Positions 1 through 7,926 of a stretch of DNA of 49,082 nucleotides are shown here, piece after piece. Location: NCBI GenBank assembly GCA_025358515.1, contig JANYJG010000099.1:1-49082 (forward strand). The letters run 5' to 3'. This stretch comes from Chloroflexota bacterium. GTDB lineage: Bacteria; Chloroflexota; Limnocylindria; Limnocylindrales; CSP1-4. Each line of letters opens with the position of its first letter. The stretch's first letter is position 1. Made by a program: the position numbers and the translations under genes. The notes beneath the pieces are model-generated. The model was given only the letters and a program-made list of their open reading frames with translations, searched no databases and was not told the origin of the DNA.

Positions 1-1
1 C

Positions 2-622
2 ACGGACATGCGCCGCTCGGTCAAGGGCGAGGTCATCAGTTCAACCTTCGACGAGCCGACCGAGAACCACACTCACGTCGCCGAGATGGCTCTGGAGATC
101 GCCAAGCGGCAGGTCGAGACCGGCCGCGACGTGGTCATCCTGCTCGACTCGATTACGCGTCTGGCCCGCGCCTACAACCTGGCCCTGCCTCCGTCCGGCC
201 GAACCCTGTCGGGCGGTCTCGATCCGATCGCCCTCTATCCGCCCAAGCGCTTCTTCGGTGCCGCGCGAAACATCGAAGAGGGCGGTTCTCTGACGATCAT
301 CGGCACGTGCCTCGTCGACACCGGTTCCCGCATGGACGATGTCATCTACGAAGAGTTCAAGGGCACCGGTAACAGCGAGCTGATCCTTGACCGCAAGCTG
401 GCCGAGAAGCGCATCTTCCCGGCTATTGACGTCCAGCGTTCAGGCACCCGCCGGGAGGAATTGCTCCTCGAGGAGCCGGTCCTCAAGATGGTCTGGACGA
501 TGCGCCGAATGCTCTCCGCGGTCGGTACCAACGAAGGACTCGAGCTGCTGCTCAACCGCCTCGCCAAGAGTGAGAGCAACGTCGAGTTCCTCGCCAAGCT
601 GACCAAGAACCTGGAGTCCTAG
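2..622 (+). CDS. rho: Transcription termination factor Rho, C-terminal part (5' end outside window)
   Basis: Rho is the hexameric RNA-dependent ATPase that ends transcription of untranslated RNA. The 206 residues present are the C-terminal ATPase core. They include the conserved run around [15 protein letters not shown] (Walker B), the Q-loop region ending in LSGG, and [37 protein letters not shown] and the [10 protein letters not shown] block. The N-terminal RNA-binding domain and the Walker A loop lie upstream of the window. The reading frame is open from base 2, so the ATG at 8 is internal and not a start. The gene ends in TAG at 620-622. Identity is near certain from the near-continuous match to the Rho family. 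Confidence 0.97.
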   Translation, partial: TDMRRSVKGEVISSTFDEPTENHTHVAEMALEIAKRQVETGRDVVILLDSITRLARAYNLALPPSGRTLSGGLDPIALYPPKRFFGAARNIEEGGSLTIIGTCLVDTGSRMDDVIYEEFKGTGNSELILDRKLAEKRIFPAIDVQRSGTRREELLLEEPVLKMVWTMRRMLSAVGTNEGLELLLNRLAKSESNVEFLAKLTKNLES

Positions 623-732
623 CCGGCCGCTCGATCGAATTGCGCCGGCCGGGTCGCTCTGGTACGGTTGGCCTGCCGTCGACCAACCCGCCACTACTTG
701 CCGGCAGCCCTCCGCAGTCACGGGAGCAGCTA

Positions 733-1959
733 TTGCATTCGCCATCGGCCGCCGCGGCCCGCCTCATGCGAAGCTTCTTCGGGGGCGACTCGTCTGCCGC
801 CGGCGGTGCGAGCTCGGATCTGCGGTCCCAGGTATCGAGCGTCGTCCGCTCGGCCGCCGCGCCGCTAGCCGATTCTGCGAATGAGTTGCTGGGCGGCGAC
901 ACTGCCCGCTTGACGCGAGCCCTCGATAGACGACGGCCGCTTGGGCTCCTGATTTCGGCACGTACCCGCTTGTCCTCCTTCGACCGCCCCGAACGTTTGG
1001 TTCCTGTAGCGGTCTGCGGCATGCTCGTCGGGGCGGCGCTGCTCAGCTCCATTCCAGCCGCCGGGCCGGCCTCGGCCGCCGGAGCCCCAAGCCGCGCGCC
1101 ACGGGTGGTCCTCGCCAACCTCGGCGGCGGTCAGGGCACTCCCGAAACGGCAGCTGCCAACCTGTACCTCGGCGACGGATCCATCTCCAACACCCTGTCC
1201 GATCCAAACGTCCCCTCCGGCGAACGAGACCTGATCACGATCTACACCGTTCAGAACGGCGACTCGGTCCATGCCATCGCTCGCAGTTTCGGGCTGGCGA
1301 CGACTACCGTCTATTGGGCCAACAAGGGCCAGCTGCCGTTCCCTGCGTCTATCCGAGCCGGCCAGAAATTCGTAATCCCCGCCTTCGACGGACTTGTCAT
1401 TGCGGTCGGCACCGGGGACACCCTGGATTCGCTGGCGGTCAAGTACCAGGTCTCAGTCGTCGATATCGTCGACTCGAACAAGCTGACCGAACCCAACCTC
1501 GCGTTCGACCAGAAGCTCGTCATTCCGGGCGTAAGCGGCGGCCCGATGCCGGTCACATCCGGAGGCATGCGCTGGCCGATCCTCGGAGACTCGTCCATAA
1601 GCCAGTTCTTCCACACCGGTCATCCGGCCCTGGACATAGCCGCACCTTCAGGAGCGCCCGTTGTTGCGGCGCAGACTGGAACCGTGATCTACGCCGGCTG
1701 GAAGCTTGGCGGCGCCGGATCGGGCGGTGGGATCGTCGTCTGGCTATCTCACGGGAGTGGTATCTACACCACGTACAACCACTTGTCCCGCGAAACTGTG
1801 CGCGTCGGCCAGCGAGTCCGAGCCGGCCAGAGAATCGGCAGCGTGGGAGCCACGGGTAACGCCTCTGGCCCGCACCTCCATTTCGAAGTCTGGGTCTGCT
1901 ACCCCTGGACGGGCTGGACCACCAGCTGCGCCCGCAACCCATTGAGGTACGTGGGCTGA
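733..1959 (+). CDS. Membrane-anchored LysM / M23 peptidase (murein hydrolase)
   Basis: Probable cell-wall endopeptidase of the lysostaphin/M23 type, held at the envelope. From the chosen start the order is: a Ser/Ala-rich cytoplasmic segment (about 1-88), one membrane segment (about 90-112, VPVAVCGMLVGAALL), two LysM peptidoglycan-binding domains (about 167-217 and 220-266), then the M23 domain (about 281-387). The M23 domain has the zinc ligands in HPALDIAAPSG and the GPHLHFEVW motif. The TTG at 733 was chosen because GGGAG sits 6 nt upstream. A TTG at 640 would add 31 residues and has no ribosome site; an ATG at 766 is also in frame but lacks one. The gene follows rho on the same strand. 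Function is clear at family level; the bond cleaved is not known. Confidence 0.88.
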   Translation: MHSPSAAAARLMRSFFGGDSSAAGGASSDLRSQVSSVVRSAAAPLADSANELLGGDTARLTRALDRRRPLGLLISARTRLSSFDRPERLVPVAVCGMLVGAALLSSIPAAGPASAAGAPSRAPRVVLANLGGGQGTPETAAANLYLGDGSISNTLSDPNVPSGERDLITIYTVQNGDSVHAIARSFGLATTTVYWANKGQLPFPASIRAGQKFVIPAFDGLVIAVGTGDTLDSLAVKYQVSVVDIVDSNKLTEPNLAFDQKLVIPGVSGGPMPVTSGGMRWPILGDSSISQFFHTGHPALDIAAPSGAPVVAAQTGTVIYAGWKLGGAGSGGGIVVWLSHGSGIYTTYNHLSRETVRVGQRVRAGQRIGSVGATGNASGPHLHFEVWVCYPWTGWTTSCARNPLRYVG

Positions 1960-2043
1960 CGATTACTGGGGCCGGCGTTCAGCCAGGTCCGTGTCGGCGC
2001 ATCAGCGGCCGGCTTGTCCGGATCGCATGCGAGAATTGACACC

Positions 2044-3459
2044 ATGTTCTTCGATAAAGTCCGCATCTTCGTAAACGCCGGCAACGGCGGCGATGGCGCA
2101 GCCACGTTCCGCCGCGAGGCTCACGTGCCCCTGGGTGGCCCCGACGGCGGTGATGGCGGCCGCGGCGGCTCCATCTACCTGGTGGTCGACCCCGGCGAGA
2201 CGAGCCTGCGGGACTATCGCCAGACCCACCACTTCAAGGGTCAGCCCGGCGGGCGCGGCTCCGACCAGAAGAAGCACGGCAAGGCCGGAGACGACCGCAC
2301 CCTGAAGGTTCCGCCCGGCACCGGTGTCTTCGACGACGCGACCGGCGAACTCATCGGCGATCTCGTCGCCACCGACCAGACGCTGATGGTCGCGCGCGGC
2401 GGTCGCGGGGGGCTCGGGAATGTTCATTTCGCCACGTCCACCCATCAGGCTCCCAAGCACGCCCAAATGGGCGAGCCGGGTGAGGAGCGCTGGGTTCGTC
2501 TGGAACTGCGCCTGATTGCCGATATCGGCCTGGTGGGGCTGCCCAACGCAGGCAAGTCCACGCTGCTGGCGGCCCTGACCGCGGCTCGGCCCAAGATCGC
2601 AGACTACCCGTTCACCACGCTGGAGCCGAACCTGGGCGTGCTGGACCTGGGGGGCGAGGCTCCTGCGGGCGAGGCTCCTGCGGGCGAGGCTCCTGCGGGC
2701 GAGGCTCCTGCGGGCGAGGCTCCTGCGGGCGAGGCTCCTGCGGGCGAGGCTCCTGCGGGCGAGGCTCCTGCGGCTGAAGACACCCGCCGGCCCACCATCG
2801 CCGACGTCCCCGGCTTGATCGAAGGCGCGAGTTCCGGTGCCGGCCTGGGCCACGCCTTCCTGCGCCATGTGGAGCGGACCCGGGTTCTGGTTCACATCGT
2901 GGACGGTGCCGATCGCGACCCCAACTGGAGCTTCAACGTAATTCGCGATGAGCTCGCAGCCCACGACCCGGCTCTGCTCGAAAAGCCGATGCTCGTGGTG
3001 CTGAATAAGATGGACCGACCCGAGGCGGCCGAGGCATGGCCCGCGTTCCGGGATGCACGCATGGCGGAGGGCCTCAACGTCATCGCTATTTCCGCCGAAG
3101 CCCGCACGGGGCTGGTCGAGATTCGGGCCAAGCTGGCCTCGCTTCTGCCGAGCGCGGCGGAGGAGCTTGAGGCTCCGCAGGACCCTGCCGCCGTCGTGAT
3201 CCATCGGATCGAAGCTCTGGGCGACTCGTTCCGAGTGACCCGAGAGGACGGCATGCTCGTTGTTCGCGGGAAACGTATCGAGCGGATCGCTGCCCAGACC
3301 AACTTCGAGGTCGAAGAATCGGCGGAGCGTTTCCAGCACGATCTGATCAAGCTGGGCGTCGACCAGGAGCTGCGGCGCCAGGGCGTAACCTCCGGCGAGA
3401 CGGTCCGGATCGGCTCGATCGAGCTGGAGTGGGAACCCGAATCCTGGGACGATCGGTGA
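2044..3459 (+). CDS. obg: GTPase Obg/CgtA with an expanded repeat inside the G domain
   Basis: Obg is the essential 50S-associated GTPase linked to ribosome maturation and stress. The 471-residue protein has the glycine-rich Obg fold (about 1-157), the G domain and the OCT C-terminal domain (about 380-471). G1 is GLPNAGKST near 165, G3 is DVPG near 254, G4 is NKMD near 321, and a G5-like SAEA is near 350. The ATG at 2044 (MFFDKVRIFVNAGNGGDGA) matches the family N-terminus; an upstream TTG at 2014 does not. Unusually, eight perfect GEAPA pentapeptides (residues 204-243) lie between the switch I region and G3, where relatives have only a short beta hairpin. The stop overlaps the nadD start (GTGA), so translation is probably coupled. 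Confidence 0.96.
   Translation: MFFDKVRIFVNAGNGGDGAATFRREAHVPLGGPDGGDGGRGGSIYLVVDPGETSLRDYRQTHHFKGQPGGRGSDQKKHGKAGDDRTLKVPPGTGVFDDATGELIGDLVATDQTLMVARGGRGGLGNVHFATSTHQAPKHAQMGEPGEERWVRLELRLIADIGLVGLPNAGKSTLLAALTAARPKIADYPFTTLEPNLGVLDLGGEAPAGEAPAGEAPAGEAPAGEAPAGEAPAGEAPAGEAPAAEDTRRPTIADVPGLIEGASSGAGLGHAFLRHVERTRVLVHIVDGADRDPNWSFNVIRDELAAHDPALLEKPMLVVLNKMDRPEAAEAWPAFRDARMAEGLNVIAISAEARTGLVEIRAKLASLLPSAAEELEAPQDPAAVVIHRIEALGDSFRVTREDGMLVVRGKRIERIAAQTNFEVEESAERFQHDLIKLGVDQELRRQGVTSGETVRIGSIELEWEPESWDDR
2653..2772 (+). repeat. Eight perfect 15-bp tandem repeats within obg
   Basis: The unit GGCGAGGCTCCTGCG is repeated eight times without any mismatch. It is in frame and encodes GEAPA eight times. 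Synonymous positions are identical in every copy, which points to recent expansion by slippage or unequal exchange. Confidence 0.98.
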
Positions 3460-4130
3460 CCGTGGCGGGCTGGATCGCACCCGGCGATAGCCGTATTGGA
3501 GTGTTGGGCGGCACGTTCGACCCGATCCATTTCGGCCATCTGGCTATCGCCGAACAGGTCCGCGAGGCTCTGAGCCTGGATCGCGTCCTGTTCGTGCCCG
3601 CCGCTCGCCCGCCCCACCGGCTTGCCTCGGATGTGACTGCGGCGGCGGACAGGGCCGCGATGGTGGCGCTGGCTATCGCCGATAACGCGGCCTTCTCGCT
3701 GTGCCGGATCGAGCTGGATCGCGACGGCCCCTCGTACACCTCGGACACCGTGGCCGCCCTGGCCGACGAGGCCGCCCGCGAGAGAGTGGTCCCGGAACTC
3801 TTCTTCATCCTATCCTCGGAGGCGTTGGTCGGGTTCGCCAAGTGGCACGACCCGGACCGTGTCCTCGCCTCGTGCCGGCTGGCGGTTGTCCCGCGGCCGG
3901 GCACGCCTCTGCCGGCTCGGGCTTGGCTGGAGAGCCACCTGCCCGGCGGCGCCACGGCCGCGGACCGCGTAGATTGCGTGGAAACCGTGCCGCTCGCCAA
4001 TTCCGCTTCAGGCGTGCGGCTCCGAGTGAGCCAGGGCCTGTCGGTCCGTTACCTCGTGCCGCCTACCGTTGAAACCTACATCTGCGACCATCGTCTATAC
4101 ACCCAGCCAGCAAACCGAAGGACCGCCTGA
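3456..4130 (+). CDS. nadD: Nicotinate-nucleotide adenylyltransferase
   Basis: NadD transfers AMP from ATP to nicotinate mononucleotide, giving deamido-NAD in NAD biosynthesis. The N-terminus carries GVLGGTFDPIHFGHL, with the nucleotidyltransferase HxGH motif near residues 25-28. SEALVGFAKWHDP matches the family's substrate-binding stretch. The C-terminal motif that is usually ISSTxIR appears as NSASGVRLRVSQG, followed by a typical RYLVPPTVETYI. Length is 224 residues, slightly above the usual 190-215. The GTG at 3456 overlaps the obg stop; a GTG at 3462 is equally possible. The obg-nadD-rsfS order is common in many bacteria and supports the call. Confidence 0.93.
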   Translation: MTVAGWIAPGDSRIGVLGGTFDPIHFGHLAIAEQVREALSLDRVLFVPAARPPHRLASDVTAAADRAAMVALAIADNAAFSLCRIELDRDGPSYTSDTVAALADEAARERVVPELFFILSSEALVGFAKWHDPDRVLASCRLAVVPRPGTPLPARAWLESHLPGGATAADRVDCVETVPLANSASGVRLRVSQGLSVRYLVPPTVETYICDHRLYTQPANRRTA

Positions 4131-4131
4131 C

Positions 4132-4698
4132 GTGACCGACTCAACGCCGACGCCCGAAACGATGCCCAGCCCCGACGGCCTGCCTCGGCGCCGCAAGCCG
4201 AGTGCTGCCGCCGCCGCGAAAGCGGCGTTGGCCGAGGCCGCCCTCAACGAGGCCGCCGCCGCCCTCGAAGCCGAGGTGGAAGAAAACGCGGTCGAGGACC
4301 AAGTCCCGACCGAGCCCGAGATCGAGGAGACACTGCGCCAGAAGGGCCTGCGCCTAAGTTCGCTCGAAATCGCCCATAAGATCGTCGACGCAGCCGAGGA
4401 TAAGAAGGCCGCCGACATCGTCCTGCTGGAGGTCACGGAGCTGACTTCGATGGCCGACTACTTCGTTATTTGCACCGGCGGCTCGGAGCGCCAGCTCGGC
4501 GCCATTGGCGACGGCATCTCCGAGAAGCTGCGCGAGGACGGCGTGAAGCCCATCGGACGCGAGGGCGGCTCCAATTCGCACTGGACGCTGCTGGACTTCG
4601 GCGCGGTCATCGTCCACATCTTCGCCCCCGAGGAACGCGACTTCTACCAGCTCGAACGGCACTGGTCAAAGGCTAAGGTGATCGTTCGGGTCCAGTGA
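4132..4698 (+). CDS. rsfS: Ribosome silencing factor RsfS (Iojap) with long N-terminal extension
   Basis: RsfS binds ribosomal protein L14 and blocks subunit joining when nutrients are scarce. The conserved domain starts near residue 78 (SLEIAHKIVDAAEDKKAADIVLLEV). It continues through MADYFVICTGGSERQL, the GREGGSNSHWTLLDFG block and VIVHIFAPEERDFYQLERHWSKAK to the end. Ahead of it are about 75 residues rich in Ala and Glu, probably helical or disordered, which most RsfS proteins lack. The GTG at 4132 has an excellent ribosome site (GAAGGA, 9 nt upstream) and follows the nadD stop by one base. A longer version from 4069 would overlap nadD and is not supported. Confidence 0.93.
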   Translation: MTDSTPTPETMPSPDGLPRRRKPSAAAAAKAALAEAALNEAAAALEAEVEENAVEDQVPTEPEIEETLRQKGLRLSSLEIAHKIVDAAEDKKAADIVLLEVTELTSMADYFVICTGGSERQLGAIGDGISEKLREDGVKPIGREGGSNSHWTLLDFGAVIVHIFAPEERDFYQLERHWSKAKVIVRVQ

Positions 4699-4783
4699 GC
4701 GGGGCACGTCACGCACGAATTCGGGGCGCGCCACATGCGCCAGGTTGCGCAGGACCAGCAGCGAAACGCTCGATTCCGTAAAC

Positions 4784-4810
4784 TTGACGGGCCGACGCCT
4801 TGCATAGGCT
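4784..4810 (+). promoter_or_regulatory. Weak candidate promoter for the 2-oxoacid oxidoreductase operon
   Basis: TTGACG (4784-4789) and TAGGCT (4805-4810) are separated by 15 bases. They sit in the 138-bp gap after rsfS and just before the GGGAG ribosome site at 4824-4828. The -10 match is poor and the spacing short, so this is only a candidate. Confidence 0.3.
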
Positions 4811-4836
4811 AAGCGACTGACTCGGGAGATCCGACC

Positions 4837-5256
4837 ACGACCACCCCATACGCCGCCGAAAAACGACCTCATCTAGCCCCCACCATCGTCGACTACGTCA
4901 ACATCCGGTGGGTCGATGAGTGGTGCAAACGCTGCAATATCTGCGTCGAGATCTGTCCCAAGGACAGCCTCGTCCTGACTCACGACGCCATCATCGAGGC
5001 CACGGACTGCATCCGTTGCGGCCTGTGCGAACGCTACTGCCCAGACCTCGCCATCGAAGTGCTGCCCAAGCGCGACGAATCCGGCCGGCTGCCGGCCGCG
5101 ACTCAGGCCCAGGAAAGTGCACCCACGACCAGCGCGGCTGCCCGCCAGCACGTCCCCGACGTCGCCCGTGGTCCGGCCGTCGCAGGAACCGATCCACATC
5201 GCGGTATGACCGACACGGAGAGCGCTCCGAGAGTCGATCGCGACAACCCGACCTGA
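4837..5256 (+). CDS. korD: 2-oxoacid:ferredoxin oxidoreductase, delta (ferredoxin-like) subunit; no canonical start codon
   Basis: Small electron-transfer subunit that takes electrons from the catalytic subunits through two [4Fe-4S] clusters. Two complete motifs are visible, CKRCNICVEICP and CIRCGLCERYCP, in a frame open from 4813 (after a TAA at 4810-4812) to the TGA at 5254-5256. There is no in-frame ATG, GTG or TTG before the first cluster; the first is a GTG at 5059, after both clusters. A good GGGAG at 4824-4828 lies 8 nt before an ACG at 4837, so ACG may be the start, or a former ATG may have changed. The tail after about residue 90 is low complexity. The alpha subunit follows after 16 bases. 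The family call is secure; the exact start is not. Confidence 0.8.
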   Translation, partial: TTTPYAAEKRPHLAPTIVDYVNIRWVDEWCKRCNICVEICPKDSLVLTHDAIIEATDCIRCGLCERYCPDLAIEVLPKRDESGRLPAATQAQESAPTTSAAARQHVPDVARGPAVAGTDPHRGMTDTESAPRVDRDNPT

Positions 5257-5272
5257 TCGACAGGATTCACCG

Positions 5273-6364
5273 ATGACCAAGCGACTCGTCCAGGGAAACG
5301 AGGCCGTCCTGCTCGGCGCCATTCGCGCCGGGGCGACGTACTTCTGCGGCTACCCGATCAGCCCCTCGTCTGAGATTCTTGCGCAAGCGTCGCACCACGC
5401 GGCCAAGCATCCCGAGTTCCGGTTCCTGCAGGCCGAGGACGAGATCGCCAGCGCGAACGCGATCATGGGGGCCAGCCTGGCCGGCGCCAAGTCGTTCACT
5501 GCCACCTCCGGGCCGGGCTTCAGCCTCATGCAAGAAGCCATCGGTTACGGCCACAAGATCGGCATCCCGACGGTCATCGTCAATGTCATGCGAGTCGGGC
5601 CCGGTACCGGAATGCCCACGATGCCCGGTCAGGGCGACCTGAACCAGACCCGCTACGGCTCCACCGGCGACTACACCAGCATCGTCTTCTACCCCTCCAC
5701 CGTGGCCGAGTGCTTCGAGTACTCGATCCAGGCCTTCAACGCGGCGGAGGAAAGCCGCTCGCCGGTGATCCTCCTGTCGGACGCCTTCCTGGGCCACCTC
5801 AACGAAGTGGTTGACCTGGACCCGATAGATATCCCCGTTGTGCCACGGACAATGGAGCCTCTCGCATCGGGTAGTACACGCCTCTTCTCGGGCGTTGCCA
5901 CCTACGACGACGGCGAGCCCGCAACGGCGGACAGCGACGAGTTCATCCGCCAGTACATCGAGAATCGCGATTGCCGTCTGGCGGTGGCCGAGAAGTACGC
6001 GTTCTACGAGTACGGCTGGAACAAGGAGGCGGACACGCTCGTGATCGCCTTTGGCAGCACCCGTCGGATCGCCCAGCCGTTGGCTCCCCATTTCGCTCTT
6101 TTCCGCCCGATCCGCATATGGCCCACGCTGGACAAGGAACTGGTCGAGATCGCCGGGCGCTACAAAAAGGTCATCGTGATCGAGGGCAGCGACGGCCAGT
6201 ACGCCAATGTCGTGGAGCGAATGCTCTTGCGGCGTGTTGAGCGCGTGCCGCTCCTCGGTGGCCGGATGAGTATTGAGGCGATCCGTGAAGGCCTCAATCG
6301 CATCGGCGAGCTGCCTTCCGAGTCGCTCGAGTCAGGCGCCGAAGCGCCCGTCCGCGTCGGCTGA
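5273..6364 (+). CDS. korA: 2-oxoacid:ferredoxin oxidoreductase, alpha subunit (2-oxoglutarate type likely)
   Basis: Part of the CoA-dependent enzyme that oxidatively decarboxylates a 2-oxoacid, most likely 2-oxoglutarate, to the acyl-CoA while reducing ferredoxin. The 363-residue protein begins RLVQGNEAVLLGAIRAGATYFCGYPISPSSE, the pyrimidine-binding domain. It continues through QAEDEIASANAIMGASLAGAKS, the ATSGPGFSLMQEAIGY block, and MRVGPGTGMPTMPGQGDL. The central domain (about 240-330) carries IAFGSTRR. The ATG at 5273 has AGGA upstream. The beta and gamma subunits follow at once, forming one operon. Exact 2-oxoacid specificity cannot be proved from sequence. Confidence 0.93.
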   Translation: MTKRLVQGNEAVLLGAIRAGATYFCGYPISPSSEILAQASHHAAKHPEFRFLQAEDEIASANAIMGASLAGAKSFTATSGPGFSLMQEAIGYGHKIGIPTVIVNVMRVGPGTGMPTMPGQGDLNQTRYGSTGDYTSIVFYPSTVAECFEYSIQAFNAAEESRSPVILLSDAFLGHLNEVVDLDPIDIPVVPRTMEPLASGSTRLFSGVATYDDGEPATADSDEFIRQYIENRDCRLAVAEKYAFYEYGWNKEADTLVIAFGSTRRIAQPLAPHFALFRPIRIWPTLDKELVEIAGRYKKVIVIEGSDGQYANVVERMLLRRVERVPLLGGRMSIEAIREGLNRIGELPSESLESGAEAPVRVG

Positions 6365-6389
6365 TCAGCGTCCCAAGAGGTTCATTTCG

Positions 6390-7190
6390 ATGGCTGTCAA
6401 GGACAAGCTCAAGACCGATCTCTTCCCCACGATCTGGTGCCCCGGCTGCGGAATCGGCCTCATCATGCAGCAGCTGGCGACGGTTATGGACGAGCTTGGT
6501 CTGGACAAGACCAATACTGTTCTCATCACCGGTATCGGTTGCACCGGTCGCATGGGCGCCTACATGAACTTCGAGTCGGTTTACACGCTGCACGGCCGGA
6601 CGCTGCCGGTTGCCGAGGCAGTCAAGACCGTCCGCCCGGAGCTGAACGTGATCGTGGTTTCGGGTGATGGCGATACCGCCTCGATCGGTGGCAATCACCT
6701 GCTGCACTCGATCCGTCGCAACCCCAACATCACGGTTCTGTGCAACAACAACGAGATCTATGGCCTGACCGGCGGCCAGACCGGCCCGACCACACCGCAG
6801 GGCACGAACACCATTTCGTCCCCGACCGGTGCGGCCTACACGCCGATCAACCTGCAGGGCGTCGTCAGCACGAACCCGAACGCCTACTACGCCAAGACCA
6901 CGGTGTACCACCAGGGCCCGATGCGTAAGGCCATCAGGGAGGCCATCGAATGGCCGGGCTTCTCCTTCGTGGACATTGCCAGCCAATGCATCGAGAACAA
7001 CGGACGGCGCATCGGCTTCCCCAGCGCCTACGCCATGCTCGAGCACTACAAGACCGATTACAAGCCGGCGCCGCGCGGCGCCACCCACTTGGAGCCCAAG
7101 CAGCTCGGCATCGTCAAGGGCGAGGTGCCGACCGGTCCCGCGTCTGACAACGGCAATGGTCAGCTCGCTGCTGGCCCCCGGACCGACTAG
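6390..7190 (+). CDS. korB: 2-oxoacid:ferredoxin oxidoreductase, beta (thiamine diphosphate) subunit
   Basis: Catalytic subunit that binds thiamine diphosphate and a [4Fe-4S] cluster. The 266 residues show CPGCGIGL near the N-terminus, GIGCTGRMGAYMNF, and the ThDP/Mg motif GDGDTASIGGNHL followed by NPNITVLCNNNEIYGLTGGQ. The Cys residues of CPGC and a later VDIASQCIENNG are in the positions expected for cluster ligands in this family. The ATG at 6390 follows AAGAGG and fits the family start; an upstream in-frame start at 6273 would run into korA. It lies between korA and korC in the operon. Confidence 0.93.
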   Translation: MAVKDKLKTDLFPTIWCPGCGIGLIMQQLATVMDELGLDKTNTVLITGIGCTGRMGAYMNFESVYTLHGRTLPVAEAVKTVRPELNVIVVSGDGDTASIGGNHLLHSIRRNPNITVLCNNNEIYGLTGGQTGPTTPQGTNTISSPTGAAYTPINLQGVVSTNPNAYYAKTTVYHQGPMRKAIREAIEWPGFSFVDIASQCIENNGRRIGFPSAYAMLEHYKTDYKPAPRGATHLEPKQLGIVKGEVPTGPASDNGNGQLAAGPRTD

Positions 7191-7207
7191 GAAGCGAGGA
7201 ATACCCA

Positions 7208-7825
7208 ATGGCGGGCAAGTCCATCGTCATCGACGGCGTTGGGGGCCAGGGCGTTCGCGTCATCGGCAGCACCATGGCCAGTCTTCTGGTCGTCATGGGC
7301 TATGAGGTGACGCTGCTCTTCGACTACGACTCGTCGGTCCGCGGCGGCATGAGCGAGGCGTTCCTAAAATATGACCGTGAGCCTATCTCCAACTTCGTGG
7401 TCGAATGTGCGGACGTGGTCCTGCGTCTGGCGGATCGCGGTCCCGTCCACCTGAGCTCGGATTACGTAATCGCGGATGTCGGTCTGAAGAGGCCGGGCGA
7501 GGTAGGCGAGGAGATCCCGTTCATGCAGCTGGGCGTGGACAAGTTTGGCCGCGATCTCTTCGGCAACATGATTGCCCTGGGCCGACTGCTATGCGTCTGC
7601 GACGTCGATTTCACCGACGAGCACCTACGCGATGCGCTCCCCAGCAAGTACGTGGAAGACAACATTGCCGCCATCAAATGGGGCTACGGGCTGGAACGGG
7701 AGTCGATCCTTGCCCTGGTGCCGGAGCAGGCGGCCAGCAGCTTTGCCGAGCGTTACGCCCAGACCGTGCTGGCCGGGACGGCCCCGGCCGAGGCGGTCGG
7801 CCTGGCCGCTGCCCTCAAAGGCTAG
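7208..7825 (+). CDS. korC: 2-oxoacid:ferredoxin oxidoreductase, gamma subunit
   Basis: Gamma subunit of the complex (205 residues), usually holding the CoA-binding region. The start VIDGVGGQGVRVIGSTMASLL is typical of the family, followed by EVTLLFDYDSSVRGGMSEAFLKY and a Rossmann-like middle with VECADVVLRL. The ATG at 7208 has AGGA upstream and lies 17 bases after korB. Together with the delta, alpha and beta genes it gives a complete four-subunit enzyme. In aerobic bacteria such enzymes can replace the 2-oxoglutarate dehydrogenase complex in the TCA cycle; whether that is so here is inference. Confidence 0.9.
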   Translation: MAGKSIVIDGVGGQGVRVIGSTMASLLVVMGYEVTLLFDYDSSVRGGMSEAFLKYDREPISNFVVECADVVLRLADRGPVHLSSDYVIADVGLKRPGEVGEEIPFMQLGVDKFGRDLFGNMIALGRLLCVCDVDFTDEHLRDALPSKYVEDNIAAIKWGYGLERESILALVPEQAASSFAERYAQTVLAGTAPAEAVGLAAALKG

Positions 7826-7926
7826 CGCGCGGCGTGGGCTCCAGGAGACGTGGCCGTGGATACGGTGGTGGAGCGGCTGCCCCCGGCGCGCCTTTGGTAG
7901 TCGCGCCCCTGGTCGTCGCGCCTTTG

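Noticed and set aside
640-732. TTG at 640 as the start of the M23 peptidase
   Set aside because: No ribosome site; the TTG at 733 has GGGAG six bases upstream, and the added residues match nothing.
2002-3480. Long open frame opposite obg, with repeated RRSLA units
   Set aside because: It is the complement of a certain obg gene; the repeats and openness come from the 15-bp units and high GC.
5059-5256. Gene starting at the GTG at 5059
   Set aside because: It would leave out both ferredoxin cluster motifs, which are in the same frame upstream.
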